A DNA stretch of 64,000 nucleotides from Puia dinghuensis (GCF_014642875.1 NZ_BMJC01000001.1:62001-126000); one strand, 5' to 3'; positions 52,433 through 60,939 are shown, counted from the first letter of the stretch. Made by a program: numbers and translations. Notes: generated by a model not told the origin, from the letters alone.

Positions 52433-52496
52433 CTGTGGGTATGAAGGGGAAAATAGGATGAAAAGGAACTGCGGCTTTTTATTTGCAACCTGCTTT

Positions 52497-53297
52497 TTAT
52501 TGCTGGAGCAGCTGATTGACGGGGGAGATATTTTTCAGGTAGGCCGATGGGGTAAGACCGGTGAAGGATTTGAATTCCTTTATAAAATGCGACTGGTCGA
52601 AATAGCCGCAGTCATAGGCGATGGCGGTGAATGGCTGATCGTTCTTTGCGATGAGTTTCAGGCTGAACTGGAAGCGCCTGATCTTGTTGAAGGATATCGG
52701 GGTAAGACCGGTGTGCTGATAGACCAATTTGTTGAGATAGCGGGAGGTGATGCCGTGTTGGGTAGCGATGGCGCTCAATTTTATTTCCGCCGGGGCTTTT
52801 ACCATGCTTTTAAGGATGTGACCGACCTTGTCGATGCGGAAGGACCTTTTTTCGCCTTGTATCAGTCGATCTATAAGGAAGGATTCGACGAGCGCTATCC
52901 TTTTTGCCGCGTCCCCGGTTGCCAGTAATTGTGTATGCAGCTGTTTTACGGGTTTGCCCAGGATATCGCCAAGATCGGCAACCTGGTCGTTGAAGTCGCC
53001 GACGGGGCATTCCAGAAAGTAGGCCGCCGAATGGGGGAAGAATTTGATACCGAGCATGGTGTGGCTGCCGGAAGATTGGATGTCGAGAGGTTTGGTGATC
53101 TGTCCCCAGAGTTCGATGAGTGGATTGCGTTTGTCCTGGGTGGACCAGATGCCCGATGCGAGATTGAAGATCATTTCCATATCCCCGCTTGGAAAGACGA
53201 CATCCTCGAAGGTGGTACCTGAGGTGGAGTGGAAGATATAATAATGCCTGATGTAAGGCTTTAGGATATCCGATGGAGGGAAATAGGTGAACTCCAT
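52497..53297 (-). CDS. AraC-family regulator with DUF6597-type sensor domain
   Basis: A 266-aa regulator. It begins FTYFPPSDILKPYIRHYYIF, then VVFPSGDMEMIFNLASG, the DUF6597-like sensing half. The C-terminal AraC domain has IATQHGITSRYLNKLVYQHTG near 180 and IAYDCGYFDQSHFIKEFKSF near 225, ending LTPSAYLKN. It lies upstream of the PEP-mutase unit on the same strand, separated by 84 nt, and may control it. A TACATTCA box ends 4 nt before its ATG. Confidence 0.88.
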   Translation of the reverse strand: MEFTYFPPSDILKPYIRHYYIFHSTSGTTFEDVVFPSGDMEMIFNLASGIWSTQDKRNPLIELWGQITKPLDIQSSGSHTMLGIKFFPHSAAYFLECPVGDFNDQVADLGDILGKPVKQLHTQLLATGDAAKRIALVESFLIDRLIQGEKRSFRIDKVGHILKSMVKAPAEIKLSAIATQHGITSRYLNKLVYQHTGLTPISFNKIRRFQFSLKLIAKNDQPFTAIAYDCGYFDQSHFIKEFKSFTGLTPSAYLKNISPVNQLLQQ

Positions 53298-53301
53298 AAA
53301 G

Positions 53302-53309
53302 TGAATGTA
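53302..53309 (-). promoter_or_regulatory. -7 box 4 nt before the DUF6597-AraC gene
   Basis: TACATTCA on the minus strand is followed by CTTT and the ATG at 53297. It predicts a leaderless mRNA. Confidence 0.35.
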
Positions 53310-53372
53310 CGTTTTTTTGCGAAGTTAATGGAGCCGGTGGGGTAGGGATTGTAAAAAAAGGAACAGTGAGGT

Positions 53373-55187
53373 TCAGCGATAGCCTGCTGCCTGTAGCTCG
53401 AAAAGTTCGGCATAGCGGTTGCCGGCCTTCAATAGTTCTTCGTGGTTGCCCAATTCGGTTACCCGGCCGTCGCTGATGACGGCGATGCGGTCGGCGATGC
53501 GCACCGTGGAGAACCGGTGGGATATGACGATGCCGATGCGCCCTTTCAGGTTTTCTTTTAGTTCGGCGAAGATGGCCGATTCGGCTTCCGGGTCGAGGGA
53601 AGAGGTGGGCTCGTCCAGTATCCAGATATCGGCGTCCCTGTACATGATGCGGGCCAGCGCAAGGCGCTGCCACTCCCCGCCCGAGAGATCGTGGCCGCCT
53701 TCGAACAGTCTTCCTACCTTGGACTCCAGCCCGTTCGGCAATTTTTTCACCAGCCACTCGCTGCGGGAATCTTTCAGCGCCTTGGCTATCCTTTCCTCTT
53801 CGATATCCCTGTATGGCCAGCCCATGACGATATTTTCTTTCACCGAGAGCTCGTAAGTGGCATAGTCCTGGAAGAGGACCCCGATGCGGCTGCGCAATAT
53901 TTCGGGGTCCATGTCTTTTATGTCGACGCCGCCGATGCGGATAGTCCCTTTTTCCACGTCATAGAACCGCAGAAGCAGTTTTACGAGGGTGCTTTTACCT
54001 GCGCCATTCTCGCCGACAAGGGCGATCAGTTCGCCGCTGCGGATATGCAGGTCGAGATTTTCCACGGCCGGGCCGTTGCCACCCGGATAAGAAAAGCTGA
54101 CGTTGTCGAATACGATGTCCGAGATGGTGCCAGACGGGATAGGCCGGGGATCGGCGGGTACCGGAAGCAACGGATCGATGGCCAGGAAGGAGAAATAATC
54201 ATCCAGGAAGGTGGTATGCTGGTCGACGGCGACAAAGGTGCTGGTGATCTGCCCCAGGGTTCCGGAGACGGCGGTGAAGGCGCCGATGACAAGGACAACA
54301 CCTCCCGGATCGATGGTCCCGGCTATCCCGCGGATGGCAACGAACACATAGGCAAGGCCGAGGATAGTGCCGGATACGATGCCGCTGAGCATGGAAATCC
54401 GGGCGCCCGAACGGTAGATGGTCTCCCTTTGTTTGAAGAGACCTTCCGAGATGTTGTGGTGCCGCCCCAACAAATAGTCTCCCAGCACAAAGGCCCTTAT
54501 TTCCTTGATCGATCGGGATTGGACGAACATATCGCCGATGTATTGGCGCTCCCTCTCTTCCGGGGTCTCTTTATAAAAATATTTGTACAGCCGGGAGGTG
54601 ATGCGGCTTTCTATGGCCAGGGAAATGAAGGAGGCGGCCAGTGCAAGGACTACCAGCAGCCAGTGCAGGCTGGCCAGCAGGCCCGCCATCAGGACGATGG
54701 TTACGATATTCCCTGAGAGCCCCAATACCGACCAGGTGAGGTCGCCCGGCCGCCACGAGACATCGCGCCTGGCGCGGGAAAGACGATCGTACCAGTCCGA
54801 ATTGTCGAAATGCCCCATGTCGATCTTCGCGGCTTTGGCCAGCAGCCGGCGTTCGGCCTCCAGTTCTACCCGGCGGATGTAAAGGTTGCGGCCGTAGCCG
54901 ATGTAGGCGCCGACAGACCGTTGGATGATAATGGTGGCCCATAGCCCTAAGATCAATGGGAGGATATCCTGGAAGTGGGTAGCGTGTATACGGGCATTGG
55001 CGATCTTATTGACGAGCTGTGCGCTCAGATATACCGATATCGGCGGCATAACGGCGTTGAACATGCCCAGCAGCGTATAGCGTATTAAAAGACTCGGGGA
55101 AGCAGCCCAGGCCAAAGCCATGCCCATCCGCAGGTTTTTTCTCACCCTGTGGAGGCGGCTTCCCTCGCTAAAAAGACTGGTTCCCAT
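53373..55187 (-). CDS. ABC exporter, fused permease-ATPase
   Basis: A 604-aa half-transporter of the MsbA/peptide-exporter type. Six membrane segments span about residues 30-310. The nucleotide-binding domain has Walker A GENGAGKST near 395, signature LSGGEWQRLALARIMY near 503, Walker B DIWILDEPTSSLDP near 525, and a switch His in VISHRF near 562. It would work as a homodimer in the inner membrane. No substrate gene is beside it. It is upstream in orientation of the AraC regulator, and DUF4239 and an unknown membrane protein lie upstream of it. Confidence 0.9.
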   Translation of the reverse strand: MGTSLFSEGSRLHRVRKNLRMGMALAWAASPSLLIRYTLLGMFNAVMPPISVYLSAQLVNKIANARIHATHFQDILPLILGLWATIIIQRSVGAYIGYGRNLYIRRVELEAERRLLAKAAKIDMGHFDNSDWYDRLSRARRDVSWRPGDLTWSVLGLSGNIVTIVLMAGLLASLHWLLVVLALAASFISLAIESRITSRLYKYFYKETPEERERQYIGDMFVQSRSIKEIRAFVLGDYLLGRHHNISEGLFKQRETIYRSGARISMLSGIVSGTILGLAYVFVAIRGIAGTIDPGGVVLVIGAFTAVSGTLGQITSTFVAVDQHTTFLDDYFSFLAIDPLLPVPADPRPIPSGTISDIVFDNVSFSYPGGNGPAVENLDLHIRSGELIALVGENGAGKSTLVKLLLRFYDVEKGTIRIGGVDIKDMDPEILRSRIGVLFQDYATYELSVKENIVMGWPYRDIEEERIAKALKDSRSEWLVKKLPNGLESKVGRLFEGGHDLSGGEWQRLALARIMYRDADIWILDEPTSSLDPEAESAIFAELKENLKGRIGIVISHRFSTVRIADRIAVISDGRVTELGNHEELLKAGNRYAELFELQAAGYR

Positions 55188-55191
55188 TGCT

Positions 55192-55199
55192 CCAAGATA
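55192..55199 (-). promoter_or_regulatory. -7-like box 4 nt before the ABC exporter gene
   Basis: TATCTTGG on the minus strand followed by AGCA and the ATG at 55187. The last two bases deviate from TAnnTTTG. Confidence 0.3.
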
Positions 55200-55226
55200 A
55201 GGGAAAAACGTGGAAACCGGAGAGTG

Positions 55227-55991
55227 CTATTTTTGCTCTTCCTTGTAGTGTTTCAGGATCTTTGTGAAAGCAGAAGGCTCGATCTTGAGCATGCCTTTGT
55301 AAGGGTGGTCCAACATGTTTACCAGGATGAGATTAAAGACAATGATGACGGAGAAGAGGATTATTTTTAAATAATGCGTCTTGTTATTGTTGGTCTTGAA
55401 TAAGATGGCAAAAAGGATGATAATGAGCCCCCCTGCGATCAATATCTTCCACATGAGGGGTGGCAACGATGGATCGATGTCGGAGATGCGGATGCTCCTG
55501 GCCTCGGCGAACTGGTTGATGCTCGTGACCATGGATGCATACCAGACTTTTTCATTATCCGTCTGTGGCCGGATGGCGTAAACCATATCCCAAACCTGGT
55601 TATACCTTTTCTGCGTGATGGCACTGGTGGTATCATTCTCCATGGAGGGAAACTCATCGTTTACGACGGAGGTGACATAATTGATCACCGTGGTGCGGAT
55701 CTTTTTTCCGGTCGTGGAGTCGGGGAAGGCGTAACTTGCCCTGTAGAGATTGAAGACCTTTGTCGACTCTTCCTGTATCCTGTCACCGGTGTTCTGATAT
55801 TGTTGCCAGACAATAACGACGATGAAGGCCAGCAAAATGGAGTATACGGCGACGATGCCACCGTAAATGATGCCGCCGATATCCAGATCGAGCGAAAAAC
55901 GTTTTAAAAGGGGATTCTTTTTGACAAGGAGGAAGACGGCCGTTATGCACAATAAAAAGATGCATGCGGCCAGATAAAAATGATTGAACAT
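55227..55991 (-). CDS. DUF4239 (bestrophin-like) membrane protein
   Basis: A 254-aa protein with four hydrophobic segments (FYLAACIFLLCITAVFLLV, then GIVAVYSILLAFIVVIVW, and two near the C-terminus). The two terminal ones are ILIAGGLIIILFAILFK and LKIILFSVIIVFNLILV. The soluble middle carries YQNTGDRIQEESTKVFNLYR, typical of DUF4239. These proteins are distant bestrophin-channel relatives of unknown transport role. I chose the ATG at 55991; an earlier in-frame TTG lies inside the promoter box. Confidence 0.82.
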   Translation of the reverse strand: MFNHFYLAACIFLLCITAVFLLVKKNPLLKRFSLDLDIGGIIYGGIVAVYSILLAFIVVIVWQQYQNTGDRIQEESTKVFNLYRASYAFPDSTTGKKIRTTVINYVTSVVNDEFPSMENDTTSAITQKRYNQVWDMVYAIRPQTDNEKVWYASMVTSINQFAEARSIRISDIDPSLPPLMWKILIAGGLIIILFAILFKTNNNKTHYLKIILFSVIIVFNLILVNMLDHPYKGMLKIEPSAFTKILKHYKEEQK

Positions 55992-56012
55992 GATCGAGTC
56001 GATAAAGGGCGG

Positions 56013-56019
56013 CAAACTA
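56013..56019 (-). promoter_or_regulatory. -7-like box of the DUF4239 gene
   Basis: TAGTTTG on the minus strand is one base shorter than TAnnTTTG. It places the start of the transcript about 14 nt before the ATG at 55991. Confidence 0.35.
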
Positions 56020-56043
56020 CAAAAAATTTTGCGATTTGACCCA

Positions 56044-56862
56044 CTACATTGGCCTGTAATTGACGGCTTCCGGCTGGAGCGTCAGGAGAGGTTCATTGCT
56101 GCACCGTCCGGGCAATCTGGTGAGGGCGGAGGGTTTGTTGATCCGTTTCCCTGAAGCGGCAGGTACACGTTTGGGCCTGGCTGCTTTTTCCGCCTTTTGG
56201 ATCTCCTGCTTTTGTCTTTGTTGCTCCCGTCCTTGTCTTTGCTGTTCCCGCCTTTCCTGCATCATCCGCGCATAGGGGGTCATCCGTTGTTCGCGTGTCA
56301 GCTGAGGCGTTTGGAACATTTGTGGCGTCCTGCTGATCTTGGCGATAAAGATGGCCGTACCGATGATAAAGCATAGCAAGGTGGGAATGTTCCCTTGCAG
56401 ATGAACGGTCTTGTATTTTGTGTAAGGAAGGGAAATATCCGCATTTATAGCCAGAGAGCTGATGCCATTACGGATACTTTGGGGAAGATGATCGTGCACC
56501 AGGTATGTGATAAGGCCCCCAACTGTTACACAGATGAGAAAAATAAATGCACCCGCAAAAACTGCCCCTTGTCTTTGAGCGACCTCCCGCAAGGAAGGCA
56601 TGCCCCGCCGGGAAGGATAGACCAGGATCATGACTGTATAAAGAATAATGAATAGGCCCGGCACCAGGATCAGATCGACCGTGAACGGCACACGAACGGG
56701 AATATCCAGGATGGTGAGGCTTGGATTGACTTTTGCGAGCCCGGATATGCCGGGAAGCAGCGGAGCGATCAGGCGTTGGCCCAGGAAGAGGCATGCCAAC
56801 AACAGAATGAGCACGATAGCCACTGCGGGGAACGGCCTTTGACCGCTGGTTTTGATAGCCAT
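56044..56862 (-). CDS. unknown four-helix membrane protein with a charged tail
   Basis: A 272-aa product I do not recognise. It has four clear membrane helices: VAIVLILLLACLFLGQRLIA (near 14), VDLILVPGLFIILYTVMILV (near 62), AVFAGAFIFLICVTVGGLIT (near 100) and IPTLLCFIIGTAIFIA (near 150). A glutamine/arginine-rich coiled-coil stretch (MMQERREQQRQGREQQRQ and on, about 190-220) and a basic tail follow. The ATG at 56862 is preferred over one further upstream. It lies 52 nt upstream of the DUF4239 gene on the same strand. Membrane anchoring of a cytoplasmic partner is a guess only. Confidence 0.6.
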   Translation of the reverse strand: MAIKTSGQRPFPAVAIVLILLLACLFLGQRLIAPLLPGISGLAKVNPSLTILDIPVRVPFTVDLILVPGLFIILYTVMILVYPSRRGMPSLREVAQRQGAVFAGAFIFLICVTVGGLITYLVHDHLPQSIRNGISSLAINADISLPYTKYKTVHLQGNIPTLLCFIIGTAIFIAKISRTPQMFQTPQLTREQRMTPYARMMQERREQQRQGREQQRQKQEIQKAEKAARPKRVPAASGKRINKPSALTRLPGRCSNEPLLTLQPEAVNYRPM

Positions 56863-56955
56863 ATAAAAAGATTTGTAGATTTGGGCATATTCCTCCGCTA
56901 CCATTGAGGAATCAAATATTGTACCAGTGGGGGTGGCTTATCGGCTGGCAAAGCC

Positions 56956-56963
56956 TAAATTTG
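56956..56963 (+). promoter_or_regulatory. -7 box of the alpha/beta hydrolase gene
   Basis: TAAATTTG matches TAnnTTTG exactly, 19 nt before the ATG at 56983. No -33 TTG is at a normal distance. Confidence 0.45.
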
Positions 56964-56982
56964 ATTTAACATTTCCGGTATT

Positions 56983-57636
56983 ATGAACACCCGATCCTTA
57001 TCATTGCAAGTTTCCCCCTCTATTGGCGCCGTTTCGGCCGAATATTTTATCCCTGAAGCAAGTAAATGCATCATGACGCTGGCGCACGGCGCCGGCGCCG
57101 GCATGAATCATTCCTTTATGGTGGAGCTGGCATCGGCGCTTTCGGAGGCTGGTATTGCGACCCTGCGGTTCAATTTCCCCTTCACCGAGAACAAAAAAGG
57201 GCGGCCCGATACCCCTGCGGTGGCGCACGAAACTATTGCGGCGGCTATTACCCATGCGCATGAATCGTATCCTTCCCTGCCGCTTTTTGCCTCGGGCAAA
57301 TCCTTTGGAGGGCGGATGACCTCCCAGTATTTATCGGCGCATGCCCGGCCTGAAGTAAAGGGGATAGTTTTCTATGGATTTCCGTTGCACCCTTCGGGCA
57401 AACCTTCCATAGATCGGGCCGAACATTTAAAGGACGTAAAGGTCAAAATGCTTTTTTTGCAGGGTACAAAGGATGAATTGGCAACGTGGGATCTGATCGA
57501 AAAGGTATGTTCGTCGCTGCCGAAAGCACGGTTGGTGAAGATCGAGGGGGCCAATCATGCGTTTAAGGCGGGTAAGCAGGATGTGGTGGCCTTGCTTGTA
57601 AAGGCGACGCGGGAGTGGATAGAGAAAATGATATAA
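56983..57636 (+). CDS. alpha/beta hydrolase, KANL3/Tex30-like
   Basis: A 217-aa hydrolase fold protein. LAHGAGAGMNHSFM near 30 forms the oxyanion-hole region. LFASGKSFGGRMTSQYL near 103 carries the nucleophile-elbow Ser in GKSFGG. A late Asp (GTKDELA near 165) and a His (GANHAFKAG near 188) complete the Ser-Asp-His triad. It belongs to the group of dienelactone-hydrolase-like proteins related to Tex30. The substrate is unknown. It stops 5 nt short of the convergent T9SS gene. Confidence 0.85.
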   Translation: MNTRSLSLQVSPSIGAVSAEYFIPEASKCIMTLAHGAGAGMNHSFMVELASALSEAGIATLRFNFPFTENKKGRPDTPAVAHETIAAAITHAHESYPSLPLFASGKSFGGRMTSQYLSAHARPEVKGIVFYGFPLHPSGKPSIDRAEHLKDVKVKMLFLQGTKDELATWDLIEKVCSSLPKARLVKIEGANHAFKAGKQDVVALLVKATREWIEKMI

Positions 57637-57641
57637 CAGAA

Positions 57642-59891
57642 TTACCTTGCTATCACAAGCCGCTGCAGGAAAGTACTTTCCCGCCCGATGAGCTTAATAA
57701 AATAACACCCCTGTTTCCAGGTGGAGGTATTGAGACTTAGATTGCTTTCATGATTGGTTTGTTTGGACAAGATCGTTTGGCCGGCAGCATTAGTCACTAC
57801 AATGGAGGATATATCCACCGTTCCCGAAATATACACCACGTTGGCGGCAGGATTGGGATACAATACAATATTACCTGTGTTTCCGTTGAACGTTACCAAT
57901 TGGACGTCTGAATAGAAGATATTACCGTCAGCGTTTACCATTTTCAACCGATAGTAATTGTATTGCTGATCAGGGTGCATGTGGAGATACTGATACCCGT
58001 TGACACCAGTCTGAACCGATAAAGTGGCGATCGGTTCAAAATGGCTGCCATTATTGCTGTACTCAACCACCGTTGTACCTGTTTCGGGGTTAGCGATGTT
58101 CCATGCCAACCGGACATTGCCTGCTTCATCGGGTGTGGCAGTAAATGCAGTGATAGATAGTGGCAATACCACGGCGAAAGAACAGGGGGTCAACGTGATA
58201 TTGTCGATATAAAAATCGTTACCGGCCAGCGCTGAGCTGGAAGCAGTGAGGCTGACCGTGAAAGGTCCGCCGGTAGCCGGGGCGACAAAAGACATGTTGC
58301 CGAACTGCCACGGCGTTTCGGGCCGGTCTTGCGTGTAGGCGCTTGGGGCGTAGAGGGTGATGCTGGAACTGGCAATCACGGTTCCTGAATTGTCGGTGAC
58401 CGTCGCCACAACAGGTGCGTCGCTGATATTGCCCAAGGCAACTACCTGTGCGTAGCTGTTTGCCGCTTTTCCAAAGAAAGAAAGGGAATAGCCGGTGCCG
58501 CCCGTCAATGCAATACCCGATTGCTGGAAAAAGGGTGTAACGGTGGATGCCGGTCCATTCACCGCCAGAAACTGGTCATACATATCACCGGTTGTTGCGC
58601 CAAAGGTTTTGCGCCACCCGGTGCCGATGTAGGTGTTAACCAAGGATGACATATAAGGCTGGTCGGTCAGGTCGGACAAGGTGCCCAGGTAGGACGTAAC
58701 GGCATAGTAGCCGTCGTTGAACAATACACCGGAGTTATTAGATCCGGGATTGGCCTGGGCGTTGGAAAAAGTATAGGTGGTATTGGCGGCGGGTATGCTG
58801 CTGTATAAGGAACTGGTGGCTACGGTAAATGCCCGCTGGTGTGGATGTAGGGTAGTCCAGGTGCCGGATGCTGTCCCAAAAGTACCATTGTTGGCCACCG
58901 TGATCAGGTTTGTCCCGACGGAACCGGTGCCGCCGCAGGCAAGGGCCGCAGCGGGCGTTGCATTCATTAACCCAAAATCCAGGTTGCCGCCGGGAAACAG
59001 CATGCGGTTGGTCGCGGCCTGAAAGGTGGCCTGCTGATTCTGATAATAGTCAAACAATACTGCACCCGATGAAGACTCTTCCTCTGGCGAGGGCAGTGTA
59101 ATAGTCGAGTTGAGCAAATTCGTGGTTTCGGTTACAAAATTCTTGCCGGCGGGCGGAGTCACGATCACGGAGAAATTGCCTGCCGAAGGGACCTGGGCGC
59201 TGGTAAAGGTATATACGCCCGCGGCATTGCTGGTAGTGGAGGCGACAACGTTGCCCAGCGTTTCATTTACTATGCTCACGGTAACGCTACTTAATGGTGC
59301 ATCGGTTGCGGCATTATACACCTTGTCGCGATTGCCGCCGTCCTGAAAGACCGTTCCGGTGAGGCAAACGCTTTGAAACAATTGGATTTGCGCCACGCCC
59401 ATAGTAGTAGTGGAAGAAAAAGTCTTGGTGATATATAATCGATATTTGCTGTAGGCGGTATTGTTTGCCGTGGTAAAGATGCGTGTCTGGCCTGCCGAAA
59501 AGGTGATGCCGGTGCGGGTATCCAGGGTAACCCATGTGAAGCCATTGAATGCCTGGAATTTCCAGTTGGTGGGTGCGATTTGGTCGCCGATGCCGCTGTA
59601 GTCCATTGCCGAGATGGAATACCCCCTCACCACTTGCGATCCGCCGGTAAAAGTAACGCTTACCCAGCTTGGGTTGCCGTTTGTCACGTTCTTGTTCTCC
59701 TGCCAACCGGCTGTGGCGTCGGTTGAATTGGTGAAGGCATTGGATGACGGAAAGCCAGCAGCCTGACCACTTTGGTTGAGTGTGTAAGGCTTGCTGTCTG
59801 TTAAATCCGTCAAACACTGGCTATAACCAAGTGAATGGATATGGATAAGGATGGCTATAAGAACTGGTTTCAGAGATAAAGTTCTGGTCAT
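57642..59891 (-). CDS. T9SS-secreted multidomain adhesin-like protein
   Basis: A 749-aa product with an N-terminal signal peptide (ILIHIHSLGYSQ). An F5/8-type C (discoidin) region follows: ATAGWQENKNVTNGNPSWVS near 63 and SKYRLYITKTFSSTTTM near 155. Then an SdrD-like B domain (GTVFQDGGNRDKVYNAATDA, TTNAAGVYTFTSAQVP type) leads to an unrecognised middle. The C-terminal 80 residues fit the type A T9SS sorting domain: NIVLYPNPAANVVYISG, ITNAAGQTILSKQ and GCYFIKLIG, ending LQRLVIAR. It should be exported through the PorSS machine and anchored at the surface. The middle domain probably gives the sugar- or matrix-binding function. Confidence 0.85.
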   Translation of the reverse strand: MTRTLSLKPVLIAILIHIHSLGYSQCLTDLTDSKPYTLNQSGQAAGFPSSNAFTNSTDATAGWQENKNVTNGNPSWVSVTFTGGSQVVRGYSISAMDYSGIGDQIAPTNWKFQAFNGFTWVTLDTRTGITFSAGQTRIFTTANNTAYSKYRLYITKTFSSTTTMGVAQIQLFQSVCLTGTVFQDGGNRDKVYNAATDAPLSSVTVSIVNETLGNVVASTTSNAAGVYTFTSAQVPSAGNFSVIVTPPAGKNFVTETTNLLNSTITLPSPEEESSSGAVLFDYYQNQQATFQAATNRMLFPGGNLDFGLMNATPAAALACGGTGSVGTNLITVANNGTFGTASGTWTTLHPHQRAFTVATSSLYSSIPAANTTYTFSNAQANPGSNNSGVLFNDGYYAVTSYLGTLSDLTDQPYMSSLVNTYIGTGWRKTFGATTGDMYDQFLAVNGPASTVTPFFQQSGIALTGGTGYSLSFFGKAANSYAQVVALGNISDAPVVATVTDNSGTVIASSSITLYAPSAYTQDRPETPWQFGNMSFVAPATGGPFTVSLTASSSALAGNDFYIDNITLTPCSFAVVLPLSITAFTATPDEAGNVRLAWNIANPETGTTVVEYSNNGSHFEPIATLSVQTGVNGYQYLHMHPDQQYNYYRLKMVNADGNIFYSDVQLVTFNGNTGNIVLYPNPAANVVYISGTVDISSIVVTNAAGQTILSKQTNHESNLSLNTSTWKQGCYFIKLIGRESTFLQRLVIAR

Positions 59892-59982
59892 AGGGGTGTC
59901 GATTGGTTACGATGTTGGAAAGAAACGAGCTGTAATTGCGGGAAATTGTTCCTTGCTTTACTTGCCGAATTGTTCGACCGGT

Positions 59983-60025
59983 AAAATCGAAATACTTGTA
60001 AAAGAAAATCGAAGTACTTGTAAAA
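59983..60025. repeat. two 21-bp direct repeats, 22-nt period
   Basis: Copy 1 (59983-60003) and copy 2 (60005-60025) differ at one base; each contains TACTTGTAAAA. They lie in the 289-nt divergent space between the T9SS gene and the cold-shock-like mini-gene. The 22-nt period is two helical turns, as expected for a pair of operator half sites. The rest of the space holds no recognised gene. Confidence 0.7.
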
Positions 60026-60167
60026 ATGTCTAAGTGACGGTTAAAATGTGGATTCAGGGACATTCTGTCGGCTGATGTGTCATAAAGTGCATAGGGTTAT
60101 ATTGATAATCAGTAGACTAGGATCTGACAGATTAGTTGGGAAGGCTTTTTGCTTTATTATCACAAAA

Positions 60168-60174
60168 AAAGGAG
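60168..60174 (+). promoter_or_regulatory. strong Shine-Dalgarno site
   Basis: AAAGGAG followed by 6 nt and the ATG at 60181 can pair with the 16S 3' tail over seven bases. Almost no other gene in this window has such a site, so it decides the start of the mini-gene at 60181. Confidence 0.6.
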
Positions 60175-60180
60175 TGTTCT

Positions 60181-60360
60181 ATGGCAGAAACCTGGAACAA
60201 AAGAGAGCGGGAGAGAAGCAAACGACAGAAAAGAAAAGAGAAGTTGGAGAAAAAGCTGGATCGGAAACAAAACAAGGGCCACCATGAATGGACTGATATG
60301 CTGGCCTATGTTGATGAGAATGGGAACCTTTCTTCAACGCCATCTGATCGTCCGCAGTAA
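60181..60360 (+). CDS. 59-aa cold-shock-protein N-terminal-domain-like mini-protein
   Basis: The protein is basic and highly charged (NKRERERSKRQKRKEKLEKK, then a coiled-coil-like run). It ends MLAYVDENGNLSSTPSDRPQ. The same layout forms the N-terminal extension of many Bacteroidota cold-shock proteins, whose C-terminal half is an OB-fold with KGFGFI-type RNA-binding motifs. Here translation stops before any such fold and no cold-shock domain follows, so it is stand-alone. A role in RNA binding or ribosome contact is inferred only. It is followed 32 nt later by the RNA-ligase-like gene, probably in one transcript. Confidence 0.7.
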   Translation: MAETWNKRERERSKRQKRKEKLEKKLDRKQNKGHHEWTDMLAYVDENGNLSSTPSDRPQ

Positions 60361-60392
60361 TGAGTAAATAATGGTTGCGACGTTAAAGCCTT

Positions 60393-60938
60393 ATGCCATT
60401 ATATTTTATAGCGATAATAGCCCCCGATGAGGTGAACCAGCAGGTGCTGGAATGGAAAAGGTATATGCTGTATCGATTTAACTGTAAAAAGGCTTTGCGA
60501 TTGCCGGCACATATCACCTTGATCCCGCCGTTTAACATGCCCTCCATCCTGGAAGTGCCGTTGGGACGTTCGTTGGAGGACTTCACGCGTCATCAGACGG
60601 CATTTTCGATCTATTTGAAAAATTTTTCGGCTTTTGCGCCGCGGGTTATTTATGTACACGTGGAGCCGGGGGTATCATTGCTGCAACTTAAAGCGGATCT
60701 GGAAGATCTTTTGTTGGAGAACGATTTGGACCTTCCTAAGAAAGAAGAGCGGCCTTTTCAGCCGCACATTACTATAGCAAGCCGCGACTTGAAGAAAGGG
60801 GATTTTGCTGCTGCCCAGGCATATTTTAGTGGCCGGTCGTGTGAGGCGCAATTTGAAACTGGTGCCGTTTCGCTGTTGAGAAATGCGGGTGAGCGGTGGG
60901 AAGTGGTGGGTGAGTATCCTTTTGGGGATTTGGCGTAA
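60393..60938 (+). CDS. 2'-5' RNA ligase / phosphodiesterase-family (2H) protein
   Basis: A 181-aa protein of the 2H phosphoesterase superfamily, which has two HxT/S motifs at the active site. HITLIPPF lies near residue 46 and HITIAS near 127, so both histidines and both threonines are present. The pattern of strands in between is as in LigT/ThpR. Activity on 2'-5'-linked or cyclic RNA ends is plausible. It is preceded by the cold-shock-like mini-gene. Confidence 0.82.
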   Translation: MPLYFIAIIAPDEVNQQVLEWKRYMLYRFNCKKALRLPAHITLIPPFNMPSILEVPLGRSLEDFTRHQTAFSIYLKNFSAFAPRVIYVHVEPGVSLLQLKADLEDLLLENDLDLPKKEERPFQPHITIASRDLKKGDFAAAQAYFSGRSCEAQFETGAVSLLRNAGERWEVVGEYPFGDLA

Positions 60939-60939
60939 A

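Noticed and set aside
60883-60939. Start of the SnoaL-like fragment inside the RNA-ligase gene
   Set aside because: The first 19 residues are just the other frame of the ligase gene; homology begins near 60940.
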